Assembly: GCF_026930205.1 (NCBI RefSeq)
Contig: NZ_JANHOI010000002.1
Span: forward strand, 238,014 to 302,013
Reading direction: 5' to 3'
DNA: 64,000 nucleotides
DNA from: Bartonella sp. 220B
GTDB lineage: Bacteria; Pseudomonadota; Alphaproteobacteria; Rhizobiales; Rhizobiaceae
Position numbers and translations under genes: made by a program. Below the pieces are notes generated by a model. It saw nothing but the letters and a program-made list of their open reading frames with translations. It did not search any database and was not told the origin of the DNA. This document shows positions 37,863 to 48,569 of the stretch, piece by piece. Numbering within the stretch: the stretch's first letter is position 1; each line of letters starts with the position of its first letter.

Positions 37863-38103
37863 TTAAAATTTTAAAATGGCTACATGATAGCTTCAAGTCA
37901 ATTTTTTAGAAGTAAAAATATGATAGGTGTTTGGTGAAGTTCAAAAATACCTAGAAAAGGAATCTTAATTCGTAATACATTGAGATTAAAAGATACATTT
38001 ACAAATTTTGTTCTCTTAGCTGTATTTGCTTATCCATTATTTTAAAATATGGATTAAAGTGGAATGTTAAGTGCTAAAAAGGGAAGTTAATAGGTGTCAT
38101 AGA

Positions 38104-38964
38104 ATGGGAGCTTCTCTTCCTTATTGTTTTGATATTTTACGTGCTACAGATCGTGACCGCTATATCTCGGTTCTATTCGCGCCTAAAAAAAAGCGCAGAG
38201 CATTAGCTGCTCTTTACGCTTTTAATGGAGAAATTGCTCGTATTCGCGAAACTGTGCACGATCCGCTTATTGGTGAAATACGATTACGCTGGTGGTATGA
38301 TTCTATTATTGATGATAAAATGCAAAATAGTCAAAATAACCCGATTTTAAGTGATTTGTTTACAGCAATAACTTTTTTTAATTTACCTAAAAAAGCTTTT
38401 TTACGTTACTGTGATGCGCAGATTTTAGATCTTTACCATAATCCGATCACAACTCTTCATGATCTCGAATTCTATTGTGGCGAAACAGCAAGCATAATTT
38501 TACATCTCTCTTGTAAGATATTAGATCCGGATGCAGCACAAGATTTTACAGATATCTATAAATATGGAGGGATTGCTCAAGGATTAAGTGGTATATTACG
38601 TCTTTTGTCATTTATGCAATCACGATATCAATATTATTTACCTACAGATATGCTAAAGGCTGTAGGAGTAAATAGGGAAGATTTAGAATCTCATCGTGTC
38701 AATGATAAACAAAAATGCCACATTGTTGAAGCTATGGTAGCATTATCGCGAGATCATTATAGCAAGTTTTATGAGGATTTTCGTACTTTGCCTAAGAATC
38801 TGAAACCAGCATTTCTTCCATTGGCAATTATACCAGCATCTCTTCAAAAAGCGGAACAGTTGGGAGCTAAAATTTTCCAAGAAAGTGCAACTTTACCATT
38901 AATTCATCGTTATTGGCTCATAACAAGGGCGGCAATAAGCGGTAATTTTCCAAAGCTATTATAG
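38104..38964 (+). CDS. Squalene/phytoene synthase-fold protein, NDUFAF6-like
   Basis: This protein has the squalene/phytoene synthase fold. The first substrate-binding motif (normally DxxxD) reads FNGEIARIRETV, followed by IGEIRLRWWYDSI. This pattern matches the NDUFAF6 branch, involved in complex I assembly in mitochondria, rather than carotenoid enzymes. It probably does not make phytoene; no other carotenoid gene is nearby. The ATG at 38104 gives 286 residues and MGASLPYCFDILRATDRDRY, close to relatives. A GTG at 38071 would add 11 residues and cannot be excluded. Confidence 0.8.
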   Translation: MGASLPYCFDILRATDRDRYISVLFAPKKKRRALAALYAFNGEIARIRETVHDPLIGEIRLRWWYDSIIDDKMQNSQNNPILSDLFTAITFFNLPKKAFLRYCDAQILDLYHNPITTLHDLEFYCGETASIILHLSCKILDPDAAQDFTDIYKYGGIAQGLSGILRLLSFMQSRYQYYLPTDMLKAVGVNREDLESHRVNDKQKCHIVEAMVALSRDHYSKFYEDFRTLPKNLKPAFLPLAIIPASLQKAEQLGAKIFQESATLPLIHRYWLITRAAISGNFPKLL

Positions 38965-39329
38965 AATTAAGTGTTATCAAAGACATAAGAATGAGAAAAT
39001 CTATTGATAGTAGTCGCAAGATTATGAATCCAAATCCTTTTTTCATTTAGGAAGTAGCGCTAACGATTTATTATGATGATTGTTTATCACAAAAATCTTT
39101 GTTGTTTTCATTTGGGTGGATAACATTTTTAATACACTGAAAAAAATTCTCCAAATTACATTTATTATTTTTCTACAGACCAGAAAGTTTGCAAAAAAAG
39201 CTTCTTATTCGTACAGATATTACTTCTCTCCTAATACTAACGAAAAAGAAATTATCTTGTTTTTTAATTATAGAAGAAGCTCTGATGATGATTTTATCAG
39301 CTCAATACCAAAAACCATTCACTCCATTT
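38965..39329. other. Convergent intergenic region, no gene seen
   Basis: The 365 AT-rich bases lie between the convergent NDUFAF6-like gene and ppiD. Overlapping plus-strand frames at 39080 and 39189 have low-complexity translations, lack ribosome-binding sites and run into the ppiD 3' end, so they are not accepted as genes. Confidence 0.5.
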
Positions 39330-41219
39330 TTACTGGGAAGTGTTGAAAATTTGGTTATAATGAGTGCTATTAATTTTCAAGGGGGTTTCTTTATTGGCAA
39401 TTTGTAGCATTTCTAGCTTTAGACCTTCTCTTATCATCATATTGATATTGGTACGGATATCAGGTGAAATGGTATGAGGGGTGATGTCTTTAGGCATGGT
39501 TACGGACTTGATTTGATAAACAATGCGGTTTGTTGCAACAGGACCTTTTATGATGCCATAATGCCCTTTTGGACCAGAAAATAAGGCCCTAACACCTTCA
39601 ATACCAAGGATTTCAGAGGAATCTTGACGACGTAAGGCTTGTGTTGTTTGTTTTGTAAGACCAAGTGTATGGGCAAGAGAAACAAAACTTTTTCCTTCAG
39701 TAAGCTGTTTGAGAGCATTTTGGGCTTTTTCATCAAGAAGACGCTGAATTTCTTCATTTTTCCATTGAGAAAGTGCATCTTGTTTGGCTTCTTCGAATGT
39801 TTTATCGCGCGCAGGAATAATTTTATCAACCTTATACCAGAGATACCCACCTTTTTGAAGAGAAAGAGGATCAAGATCGACTCCTTCATTTGCTTGATAA
39901 ATGGCGTTCAGGAAAATATCTTGTTGGGGTAAATCGGTAAGTATTGCACCTTCAATTGTTTTTCCTGTTTTATCAATGGTAATTGTGCGCATAGGCAATT
40001 TGTATTGCTCTGCAAGCTCTTTGAGAGAGGCACCTTCAAAACGTGCATTTTCAATTGCTGTATATTTGTTACGTATATCATCTACAGCATGATTTTGAGC
40101 GAGAGTCTGGCGAATATTTTCTTTCACCTTTTCAAAGGGAAGAGAGACTGAAGGTTCAATATGTATTACGCGAATGATAACGGGACCTTGTAAATCATTA
40201 ATCACCGCACTGATTTGCCCTTGTTTGAGTCCAAAAACTTCAGATGCGAGGGAACTAGGAAGTTCACTTTCTGTTAGAGGTCCTTTTTTTATGTCATTGA
40301 GAGTTTTGTTTTCACTTTTAACCAGCGCATCAAAACTCAATCCATCGGCTATTTTTTTTGCCGCATGATCAGCAGCTTCGCGTGTAGAGAAGCGCAATTC
40401 TTCAATTGTACGTTTTTCAGGAGTTACAAAACGCGAGGCATTTTGTGTATAATAAACCCTAGCCTCATCTTCTGAGATATCTTTGTGTTTAACAAGATTA
40501 GCCGATGTCAGAGATAATAAAGAAACAGTACGGTATTCAGGAGCACGAAATTCATTTTTATGAGTCTCAAACCATTTTAGCAGTGTTTCTTGATCGGGGT
40601 CAGGAATTGTTGTCTTTTCTTTGAGGTCAATAACAAAGTAGTCAGCGATACGCGTTTCTCCTTGATAAAGAGCGAGTGCTTTATAAAACAGATCGGGTGC
40701 TTTCATTCCAGATAGAGAAGCCGAAATGAGCTGGCTACGCTTTTCTTTTTGGGTATAATAATCAAGAAAATTACTTTCGTTTATCTGTAAATGCTGAAGA
40801 TAGTTACGAAACAGATTTTGCTCAAAGACGCCATTTGTTTGAAACATATTATCAGCACCAAGAATACGAGCTATTGCGTCTTTTGAAAGACTAATTTTCA
40901 TTTTACGTGCCTGTTCATCAAACAAGATATCTTGTTGTAACTGATTGAAAACAAAAGCAGGAATTTTGTATTGCTGCATTTCATTGGGTGTGAACATTCG
41001 CCCGAGATGTGATGCAAGTGCTAAACGTGCGCTTTGATCAGCAAGTGCGAGACGATAGCCATCGATCGTTATTGTGGACTTTCCAGAAGTAATAAGGTCC
41101 CTTTCACCCTTTGTGTGTAATTGTGGTATTCCCCATAAAAGGATGAAGCATAAGAGCAAAACAGTAAGGAAAATCTTTGCAACCCAAGAATTCGCGGCAC
41201 TTCTTATGACATCAAGCAT
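39330..41219 (-). CDS. ppiD: PpiD-type periplasmic folding factor / peptidyl-prolyl isomerase
   Basis: This membrane-anchored SurA-like chaperone acts at the Sec exit. The N-terminal anchor (SWVAKIFLTVLLLCFILLWG, residues about 11-30) precedes a SurA_N_3-type domain. A central parvulin domain (about 240-370) and a C-terminal domain complete 629 residues. The parvulin domain is divergent, so isomerase activity is unsure. It stands divergent from tpiA, the usual alphaproteobacterial position. Confidence 0.92.
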   Translation of the reverse strand: MLDVIRSAANSWVAKIFLTVLLLCFILLWGIPQLHTKGERDLITSGKSTITIDGYRLALADQSARLALASHLGRMFTPNEMQQYKIPAFVFNQLQQDILFDEQARKMKISLSKDAIARILGADNMFQTNGVFEQNLFRNYLQHLQINESNFLDYYTQKEKRSQLISASLSGMKAPDLFYKALALYQGETRIADYFVIDLKEKTTIPDPDQETLLKWFETHKNEFRAPEYRTVSLLSLTSANLVKHKDISEDEARVYYTQNASRFVTPEKRTIEELRFSTREAADHAAKKIADGLSFDALVKSENKTLNDIKKGPLTESELPSSLASEVFGLKQGQISAVINDLQGPVIIRVIHIEPSVSLPFEKVKENIRQTLAQNHAVDDIRNKYTAIENARFEGASLKELAEQYKLPMRTITIDKTGKTIEGAILTDLPQQDIFLNAIYQANEGVDLDPLSLQKGGYLWYKVDKIIPARDKTFEEAKQDALSQWKNEEIQRLLDEKAQNALKQLTEGKSFVSLAHTLGLTKQTTQALRRQDSSEILGIEGVRALFSGPKGHYGIIKGPVATNRIVYQIKSVTMPKDITPHTISPDIRTNINMMIREGLKLEMLQIANKETPLKINSTHYNQIFNTSQ

Positions 41220-41371
41220 TGTTCAATTCCATTTTTTGAAACGAGTTATTATCAAAGCAGTAAGAATTTGCAATAAAGATATGAAAGATGCAAGCTTAAA
41301 GACTTGCTTTCATTTTATAATTTGATACCTAAAAGAAAATAATATGTTGGGATAGTTCTTGAGGTGAAAAT

Positions 41372-42136
41372 ATGTCTCCAAAGATTCGACCTTTTATTGC
41401 TGGAAATTGGAAAATGAATGGAACCGGTGAATCGCTTGGAGAATTGCGTGCCATTGCTGCTGGTGTTAGCTCTGATTTAGGCCATTTATTTGAGGCGCTT
41501 ATTTGTATTCCAGCAACACTTTTATCGCGGGCTTTTAATACGTTAGGTGGTGAGAGTCTTCTTTTAGGGGGGCAAAATTGCCATTTTGATGATCATGGCC
41601 CTTATACTGGGGATATTTCAGCTTTTATGCTTAAGGAAGCAGGGGCAAGCCATGTTATTATTGGGCATTCAGAGCGCCGCACAGCTTATCAAGAAAGTGA
41701 TGCACTTGTTTGTGCTAAAGTGCAAGCAGCGTGGCGAGCGGGTCTTATTGCTCTTGTTTGTATTGGTGAAACATTGGAGGAGCGTAAAAGTAATAAAATA
41801 TTGGATGTGCTCACGCGGCAGCTTGCGGAATCTTTGCCGGATGGTGCAACAGCAGAGAATGTCATTATTGCTTATGAGCCTATATGGGCTGTAGGTACAG
41901 GGAATACGCCAACCTCAGCAGATGTAGCAGAAGTACATCATTTTATTCGTGATGAGATGCGCTCTCGTTTTGGCAATGAAGGAAATAAGATGCGTTTGCT
42001 TTATGGAGGGTCAGTAAAACCATCCAATGCATTTGAGCTTTTGAGTACTGATCATGTTAATGGTGCTTTGATAGGTGGGGCAAGCTTAAAAGCGATTGAC
42101 TTTTTAACTATTTGCGATGTTTGTCGTAAATTATAG
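41372..42136 (+). CDS. tpiA: Triose-phosphate isomerase
   Basis: TpiA interconverts dihydroxyacetone phosphate and glyceraldehyde 3-phosphate. The N-terminal FIAGNWKMNGT contains the catalytic Lys, IIGHSERR the catalytic His and AYEPIWAVGTG the catalytic Glu. The phosphate loop LLYGGSVKPSNA is present. Its 254 residues are full length. GAGGTG precedes the ATG, and secG follows 81 bp later. Confidence 0.98.
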   Translation: MSPKIRPFIAGNWKMNGTGESLGELRAIAAGVSSDLGHLFEALICIPATLLSRAFNTLGGESLLLGGQNCHFDDHGPYTGDISAFMLKEAGASHVIIGHSERRTAYQESDALVCAKVQAAWRAGLIALVCIGETLEERKSNKILDVLTRQLAESLPDGATAENVIIAYEPIWAVGTGNTPTSADVAEVHHFIRDEMRSRFGNEGNKMRLLYGGSVKPSNAFELLSTDHVNGALIGGASLKAIDFLTICDVCRKL

Positions 42137-42217
42137 CAAAGGAATCTTGGTTTTCCCTTGGATTATGTGCTATTTATGTGTAAATAACCGAGAGAAGTTA
42201 TTTGAAGAGCAGGGTTT

Positions 42218-42673
42218 ATGCAGACAGTACTTATTGTTATCCATTTTTTGGTTGTTATCATTTTAGTTGGTGTTATATTAATTCAGCCTTCGGAAGGCGG
42301 CGGACTTGGTGCGAATAGTGGTTCTGGGTTGATGAGAACGCGTGGATCTAAAAATCCGCTAACACGTTTGACCGCTATTTTAGCATGTTGTTTTTTTACA
42401 GTATCCATTGGCCTTACCGTCGTTGGAAGTATATCAAACTCCAGTTCTGACATTCTCAAGCGTATTCCGGTTAATTCAAAACAAAATTCTACAAGCGAAG
42501 AAACTTCAAAGAGTACGCCATCACCAAATGATAAAGCACAACCTTCTATCCTTGAACAGCTAGGAGGTGTTTCATCTTCACCTCAGGAGCAAAAACAATC
42601 TACGGGTTTTGAAACTGAAAATCCAGTTCCATCGATTCTTGAAAATTCAGTTCCAGACAACAGTACAAAATAG
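42218..42673 (+). CDS. secG: Preprotein translocase subunit SecG
   Basis: SecG is the small accessory subunit of the SecYEG channel. It has two transmembrane helices (about residues 3-22 and 55-75) flanking the conserved loop IQPSEGGGLGANSGSGLM. A Ser/Pro/Gln-rich tail makes it 151 residues, as in other Rhizobiales. A strong terminator follows the stop. Confidence 0.95.
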   Translation: MQTVLIVIHFLVVIILVGVILIQPSEGGGLGANSGSGLMRTRGSKNPLTRLTAILACCFFTVSIGLTVVGSISNSSSDILKRIPVNSKQNSTSEETSKSTPSPNDKAQPSILEQLGGVSSSPQEQKQSTGFETENPVPSILENSVPDNSTK

Positions 42674-42695
42674 TCTTTTTACAAAGTACAGATTT

Positions 42696-42725
42696 AAAAA
42701 AGGTGATTTTTCACCTTTTTTATTG
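42696..42725 (+). terminator. Rho-independent terminator after secG
   Basis: An 11-bp perfect stem (42696-42706 with 42711-42721) including AGGTGA/TCACCT has a 4-base T loop and T-rich tail. It separates secG from pyrG. Confidence 0.85.
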
Positions 42726-42800
42726 TTGTAGAAGAAAAATTGTTTCTTTTTGCATTTTTTTCTGGAAGAATCGTAAGAAACTGCTTATCACCATAAGCCT

Positions 42801-44429
42801 ATGGCACGTTATATTTTTATTACTGGTGGTGTGGTTTCTTCCCTTGGAAAAGGCATTGCAGCCGCGGCATTAGCTGCGTTATTGCAAGCTCGTGGGTATC
42901 GTATACGGCTTCGCAAGCTTGATCCTTATTTGAATGTTGATCCAGGCACAATGTCGCCTTATCAACATGGTGAAGTATTTGTGACTGATGATGGTGCAGA
43001 AACTGACCTTGACCTTGGTCATTATGAGCGTTTTACGGGGTGTTCTGCAAATAGCCAAGACAATGTCACGACAGGGCGTATTTATCAAAATATTATCGAA
43101 CGCGAACGACGTGGTGATTATTTGGGAGAAACAGTTCAGGTTATTCCTCATGTTACCGATGAAATTAAGAAATTCATTACTACGGGAAATGAAGAATTTG
43201 ACTTTGTTTTGTGTGAAATAGGTGGTACGGTTGGTGATATTGAAGCAATGCCTTTTCTAGAAGCAATTCGCCAGCTTCGCAATGAATTGTCGCGGCAAAA
43301 AGTTCTTTATGTGCATCTTACATTAATGCCTTATATTTCTTCAGCTGGGGAATTAAAAACCAAACCAACACAACATTCCGTAAAAGAATTACAATCAATT
43401 GGTATTGCTCCAGATATTTTGCTGGTGCGTGCAGATCGCCCTATTCCAGAAACAGAGCGAAGCAAATTATCACTTTTTTGTAATGTTCGTCCAAGTGCGG
43501 TTATTCAGGCATTGGATATGCCAACGATTTATGATGTTCCCATAGCATATCATAAAGAGGGCTTAGATGCAGAAGTTCTTTCTGCTTTTGGAATGGATCT
43601 GACACCTAAACCCCAGATGGGTCGTTGGGAAGATATTACACATCGAATTCATCACCCCGAGGGAGAAGTAACAATCGCTGTTGTTGGAAAGTATACGGGA
43701 TTGAAGGATGCTTACAAATCTCTTACTGAGGCGATTGCACATGGTGGTTTAGCAAATAAAGTGAAGGTTAATATTACGTGGATTGAAGCAGAGCTTTTTG
43801 AAAGAGAAGATCCTACGTCTTATTTGCAAAAAGTTCATGGGATTTTAGTTCCTGGTGCTTTTGGAGCACGTGGTGCTGAAGGGAAGATTCGAGCAATTCA
43901 ATTTGCGCGGGAGCGTAAAGTTCCATTTTTAGGTATTTGTTTTGGGATGCAATTGGCTTGCATCGAAGCTGCACGTAATATTGCACAGATTGAGAATGCC
44001 TCATCAAGTGAATTTTGCCAAACAACAAATCCGATTGTGGGTTTGATGACAGAATGGCTCAAAGGGGATATTCTGGAGAAACGTACCCAATGTGGCAATC
44101 TTGGCGGCACAATGCGTCTTGGTGCTTTTGCCGCTGAATTAAAAGAGGATAGCCGTATTGCAAAAATTTATGGAATGACAAGAATTTGCGAGCGACATCG
44201 TCATCGTTATGAGGTCAATATTGATTATAAAGACAAGCTAGAACAATGTGGTTTGATTTTTTCTGGTATGTCTCCCGATGGTATTTTGCCAGAGACAATA
44301 GAATATGCTGATCATCCATGGTTCATTGGTGTTCAATATCATCCGGAACTGAAATCACGTCCTTTTGAACCGCATCCACTTTTTTCTTCTTTTATTGAAG
44401 CCACTGTAGAACAAAGTAGACTGGTTTAG
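42801..44429 (+). CDS. pyrG: CTP synthase
   Basis: PyrG aminates UTP to CTP with glutamine as nitrogen donor. The synthetase domain starts [18 protein letters not shown] (P-loop) and includes the metal site [15 protein letters not shown]. The glutaminase domain has Cys380 (GICFGMQLA) and His514/Glu516 ([12 protein letters not shown]). Its 542 residues are full length. It begins after the secG terminator and precedes kdsA and eno. Confidence 0.98.
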   Translation: MARYIFITGGVVSSLGKGIAAAALAALLQARGYRIRLRKLDPYLNVDPGTMSPYQHGEVFVTDDGAETDLDLGHYERFTGCSANSQDNVTTGRIYQNIIERERRGDYLGETVQVIPHVTDEIKKFITTGNEEFDFVLCEIGGTVGDIEAMPFLEAIRQLRNELSRQKVLYVHLTLMPYISSAGELKTKPTQHSVKELQSIGIAPDILLVRADRPIPETERSKLSLFCNVRPSAVIQALDMPTIYDVPIAYHKEGLDAEVLSAFGMDLTPKPQMGRWEDITHRIHHPEGEVTIAVVGKYTGLKDAYKSLTEAIAHGGLANKVKVNITWIEAELFEREDPTSYLQKVHGILVPGAFGARGAEGKIRAIQFARERKVPFLGICFGMQLACIEAARNIAQIENASSSEFCQTTNPIVGLMTEWLKGDILEKRTQCGNLGGTMRLGAFAAELKEDSRIAKIYGMTRICERHRHRYEVNIDYKDKLEQCGLIFSGMSPDGILPETIEYADHPWFIGVQYHPELKSRPFEPHPLFSSFIEATVEQSRLV

Positions 44430-44468
44430 TTCATATATTATGGGGTTATTTGCTTTTTGAGGGATAAA

Positions 44469-45305
44469 GTGTTTGAACCAAACGCCGTTGTAAAAGTTGG
44501 AAATGTTGTATTTTCAAATGAAGCGCCTTTTTCATTGATTGCGGGACCATGTCAGATGGAAAGCCGAGATCATACTTTTGAAATGGCAGGTCGGATTAAG
44601 CAAATTACGGATCACCTTGGTATTGGGTTTGTTTATAAATCCAGTTACGATAAAGCCAATAGAACATCCTTGAGTGCGGCACGTGGTATTGGTTTTGAAA
44701 AAGCAATGGCTATTTTTTCTGATCTGAAGAAGGAATTTGGTTGTCCGGTATTGACGGATGTACATACAGAAGAGCAATGCACGGTTGTCGCTTCTATGGT
44801 AGATATTTTACAAATACCCGCTTTTTTATGTCGTCAAACAGATCTTTTGGTAGCAGCGGCCAAAACAGGGCGTGTTATCAATATTAAAAAAGGTCAGTTT
44901 TTAGCTCCGTGGGATATGAAGAATGTTTTAAGAAAGGTTACGCAAAGCGGTAATCCGAATGTTATGCTTTGTGAACGAGGCACTTCATTTGGTTATAACC
45001 GACTTATTTCTGATATGCGTTCATTACCCATTTTGCGTTCAATGGGGGCTCCTGTTATTTTTGATGCAACACATTCTGTTCAGGAACCAGGGGGGCAAGG
45101 TGATGCATCTGGTGGACAGCGTCAATTTGTTGAAGTTTTGGCACGTGCAGCTGTTTCTATTGGGGTGGCAGGCATTTTTTTAGAAACGCATCAAGATCCA
45201 GATAATGCACCTTCTGATGGACCTAATATGATTAAAATTGATGATTTACAAAGACTCCTTGAGACTTTAGTGGAATTTGATTATCTGTCAAAAAAAGTGA
45301 ATTGA
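44469..45305 (+). CDS. kdsA: 3-deoxy-8-phosphooctulonate synthase
   Basis: KdsA condenses arabinose 5-phosphate with phosphoenolpyruvate to make Kdo 8-phosphate for LPS. Characteristic blocks are SLIAGPCQMESRDH, YKSSYDKANRTS, LCERGTSFGYN and DATHSVQEPGG. The start is taken as GTG at 44469 because GAGGG lies 5 bases before it, giving 278 residues. A TTG at 44457 would overlap that site. It is in an operon-like group with pyrG and eno. Confidence 0.97.
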   Translation: MFEPNAVVKVGNVVFSNEAPFSLIAGPCQMESRDHTFEMAGRIKQITDHLGIGFVYKSSYDKANRTSLSAARGIGFEKAMAIFSDLKKEFGCPVLTDVHTEEQCTVVASMVDILQIPAFLCRQTDLLVAAAKTGRVINIKKGQFLAPWDMKNVLRKVTQSGNPNVMLCERGTSFGYNRLISDMRSLPILRSMGAPVIFDATHSVQEPGGQGDASGGQRQFVEVLARAAVSIGVAGIFLETHQDPDNAPSDGPNMIKIDDLQRLLETLVEFDYLSKKVN

Positions 45306-45336
45306 ATAGAGAGGAAGCCACCATTATGGCCTTTAA

Positions 45337-46641
<1,305 letters not shown>

Positions 46642-46740
46642 GAGTTGAGGGCAAGATTTGAGAATGGGATATCGTTTGGATTATGAAATTTAACTTTTTT
46701 GTCAAGGGCTTATAAGTAACAATTTTATAGGTGTTAAAAG

Positions 46741-47148
46741 ATGAGAGGTATAATTATTAGTCAGGATCAAGCAACTTATCTTGTCTCGGGTGATGATGGT
46801 AAGCGGTATCAGTTTGCAACTTGGGATTGGTTAGGAAAAAATCCACCAAGGGTGGGTGATGCAGTTGATTTTGTGTGTGACGGAGATAGTGTCAATTCTG
46901 TTTTTCCATTGTTGCAACAAGATTCAGATCCTTCAAAACCAATGTTAGCACTCATTTGTTGGATCACTGGTATATTTGGTGTTCACCGTTTTATGGTTGG
47001 TAAAGTGAGAACTGGTGCTTTAATGCTTATTCTATCTTTAACCATTGCTGGAGTGATGATTACGGGGATTTGGGCAATTATTGACTTTATAGTTATTGCT
47101 GCTGGAAAATTTACTGACAAAGATGGGAAGCAAATTACACGTTGGTAG
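46741..47148 (+). CDS. TM2-domain membrane protein
   Basis: The N-terminal 60 residues (GIIISQDQATYLVSGDDGKR) form a small soluble beta-rich domain. The C-terminal part is a TM2 domain with two helices around the GVHRFMVGKVRTG turn and the ending DFIVIAAGKFTDKDGK. The function of this family is unknown. A decayed second copy lies 790 bp downstream, and its 5' flank (TATAGGTGTTAAA before the ATG) is also conserved. Confidence 0.85.
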   Translation: MRGIIISQDQATYLVSGDDGKRYQFATWDWLGKNPPRVGDAVDFVCDGDSVNSVFPLLQQDSDPSKPMLALICWITGIFGVHRFMVGKVRTGALMLILSLTIAGVMITGIWAIIDFIVIAAGKFTDKDGKQITRW

Positions 47149-47529
47149 AATTTGTACGGGGTAATATGAGGGTACAAGAGTAGGCTGTCTATTTTTGTTA
47201 TGGAAGATATATTCAAAAAAATTGCTTTTATGTAAGTATTTTATGATAAAATATTAATAGAAACAATGCGTGGTTGATTAAAAATATCAAAAAGACGGTG
47301 CACATTCTATATGGACGAAATGGAAATCGATTAGAATGTGCTGTGTATCACCACTTATAGTTTTGAGAAACTTTAAGCCATTCAGGGGAGAATTTTATGC
47401 TATTTTAATTATTGCATTTATTACGGTGAATACAAATTGTATTCACGTGCTGGAGTTTATCAACGTATTATCAAGCGAGAAACAATTTGTTTATAAATAC
47501 CACATAAGCAACAATTATAGGTGTTAAAG
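47149..47529. other. Duplicated flank between TM2 copies
   Basis: This region corresponds to the interval between the TM2 gene and ftsB and carries a decayed copy of the ftsB 5' end. No intact gene is present. Confidence 0.6.
47311..47490 (+). pseudogene. Decayed copy of the ftsB 5' part
   Basis: The bases align with the first third of ftsB at 48108-48275. Matching blocks include TATATGGAC versus TTATGTGGAC, the CCACTTAT block and GGTGAATAC..TGTATTCACG, with several indels and stops (an in-frame TAG seven codons after the ATG). It lies before the decayed TM2 copy, so it marks the end of the first unit of a tandem duplication. Confidence 0.75.
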
Positions 47530-47931
47530 ATGAAGGGTGAGATTATTAGTCATGATCGAGGTGCGTATCTTGTTGCAGGTGAGGATGGTAAGCGCTATCA
47601 CTTTTCAAATGGGGATTGATTAGGAAAAAATCCACCAAAGGTAGGTGATTCCATTGATTTTATATGTGAAGGAGATGTCATTAAGTCTGTTTTTCCTCTC
47701 ATGGGTAAATAACAGTTAAAACAATCAAAATTGGTATTGGCCCTTGTTTGTTGTTTTTTTGGTGCTCACCGCTTTATGGTTGGTAAATTTGGAACGGGTA
47801 TTTTAATGCTTATTCTAACTTTCTCATTTTTGGGATCAGCTGTATCTGTGATTTGGGTGATTATTGATTTTATAGTTATTGTATCTGGGAAGTTTACTGA
47901 CGAAGATGGGAACCAAATTACAAATTGGTAG
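47530..47931 (+). pseudogene. Decayed second copy of the TM2-domain gene
   Basis: From the ATG at 47530 the translation follows the intact copy (MKGEIISHDRGAYLVAGEDG). It meets a TGA at 47617-47619, where the intact copy has Trp, and a TAA at 47710-47712. The TM2 half (GAHRFMVGKFGTG to FTDEDGNQITNW) is still open for 66 codons from a TTG at 47731, after a small deletion before FFGAHRF. It may be silent, or yield a TM2-only protein. Confidence 0.8.
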
Positions 47932-48110
47932 AGATTGTATATTGTAAGATAAAAATAAGTAGTATGGTATAGCTTTATTGTGGCAGTGTTTTTGAGTGTA
48001 TCACAATAAATTTTTTGTATGTGTTGAGTTTGGTAATGGGCTATTAATGAAAATTGTGCATAGTTAGGCAAAATATGAAGAGGATTGTGCCTTAAAGACT
48101 GTGCTATTTT

Positions 48111-48428
48111 ATGTGGACAAAGCAAAAACGCAGATCAATCAAAACACGCTTTGTACTCCCACTTATGACAGTGGGAGTTCTGGGTTATTTTAGTTATCAC
48201 ATTTATCATGGTGAATATGGTCTGTATTCACGCAGTAAGGTTAATCAACAGATTGTTGAATTAGAAGAAGAATTTCATAGAGTGGAATCTGAGCGGATAT
48301 CTATTGAAAAGCGTATTTCTCTTTTACGCAACGGACATATTGAAAGAGATATGTTGGATGAGTATATCCGAAAGAATTTAAATTTTTCTAAGCCAAATGA
48401 GTTGACAATTCTAACCCCTTGTAAATGA
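48111..48428 (+). CDS. ftsB: Septum formation initiator FtsB/DivIC family
   Basis: This 105-residue bitopic division protein has one transmembrane helix (FVLPLMTVGVLGYFSYHIY, about residues 13-31). A coiled coil follows (about 42-75, VNQQIVELEEEFHRVESERI). FtsB-type proteins join FtsL and FtsQ in the divisome. It lies between the eno/TM2 region and pdhA, the conserved Rhizobiales position. Confidence 0.88.
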   Translation: MWTKQKRRSIKTRFVLPLMTVGVLGYFSYHIYHGEYGLYSRSKVNQQIVELEEEFHRVESERISIEKRISLLRNGHIERDMLDEYIRKNLNFSKPNELTILTPCK

Positions 48429-48569
48429 TGTTAAAAATTAATAAGAGGTTCTATAATTTCAAAAAATATTTTTAAACAATTGCTTATGATAGTGTTTGAG
48501 ACGACTGATAATGCTTGTAACTTTTGTTTGTAAAGGTTATTCCTAGATAATTACAAAAGGGAGTTTAAT

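Larger units (their letters stand above)
36601..38070. other. 1.5-kb AT-rich non-coding stretch with gene debris
   Basis: This is the longest gene-free interval in the window. It holds an orphan plus-strand terminator (36994-37036), a protein-like minus-strand frame without a start (37488-37610) and an antitoxin-like remnant (37776-37862, minus). Other short frames such as the minus-strand one near 37150-37210 are interrupted by stops. It looks like the remains of several genes, perhaps a mobile or toxin-antitoxin locus. Confidence 0.6.

Noticed and set aside
38104..38964. Carotenoid (phytoene) synthase assignment
   Set aside because: The first Asp-rich motif is replaced by an NDUFAF6-like sequence and no other carotenoid genes are nearby.
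39080..39407. Two overlapping plus-strand frames (39080-39346 and 39189-39407)
   Set aside because: AT-driven composition, no ribosome-binding sites, mutual overlap and overlap with the ppiD 3' end.
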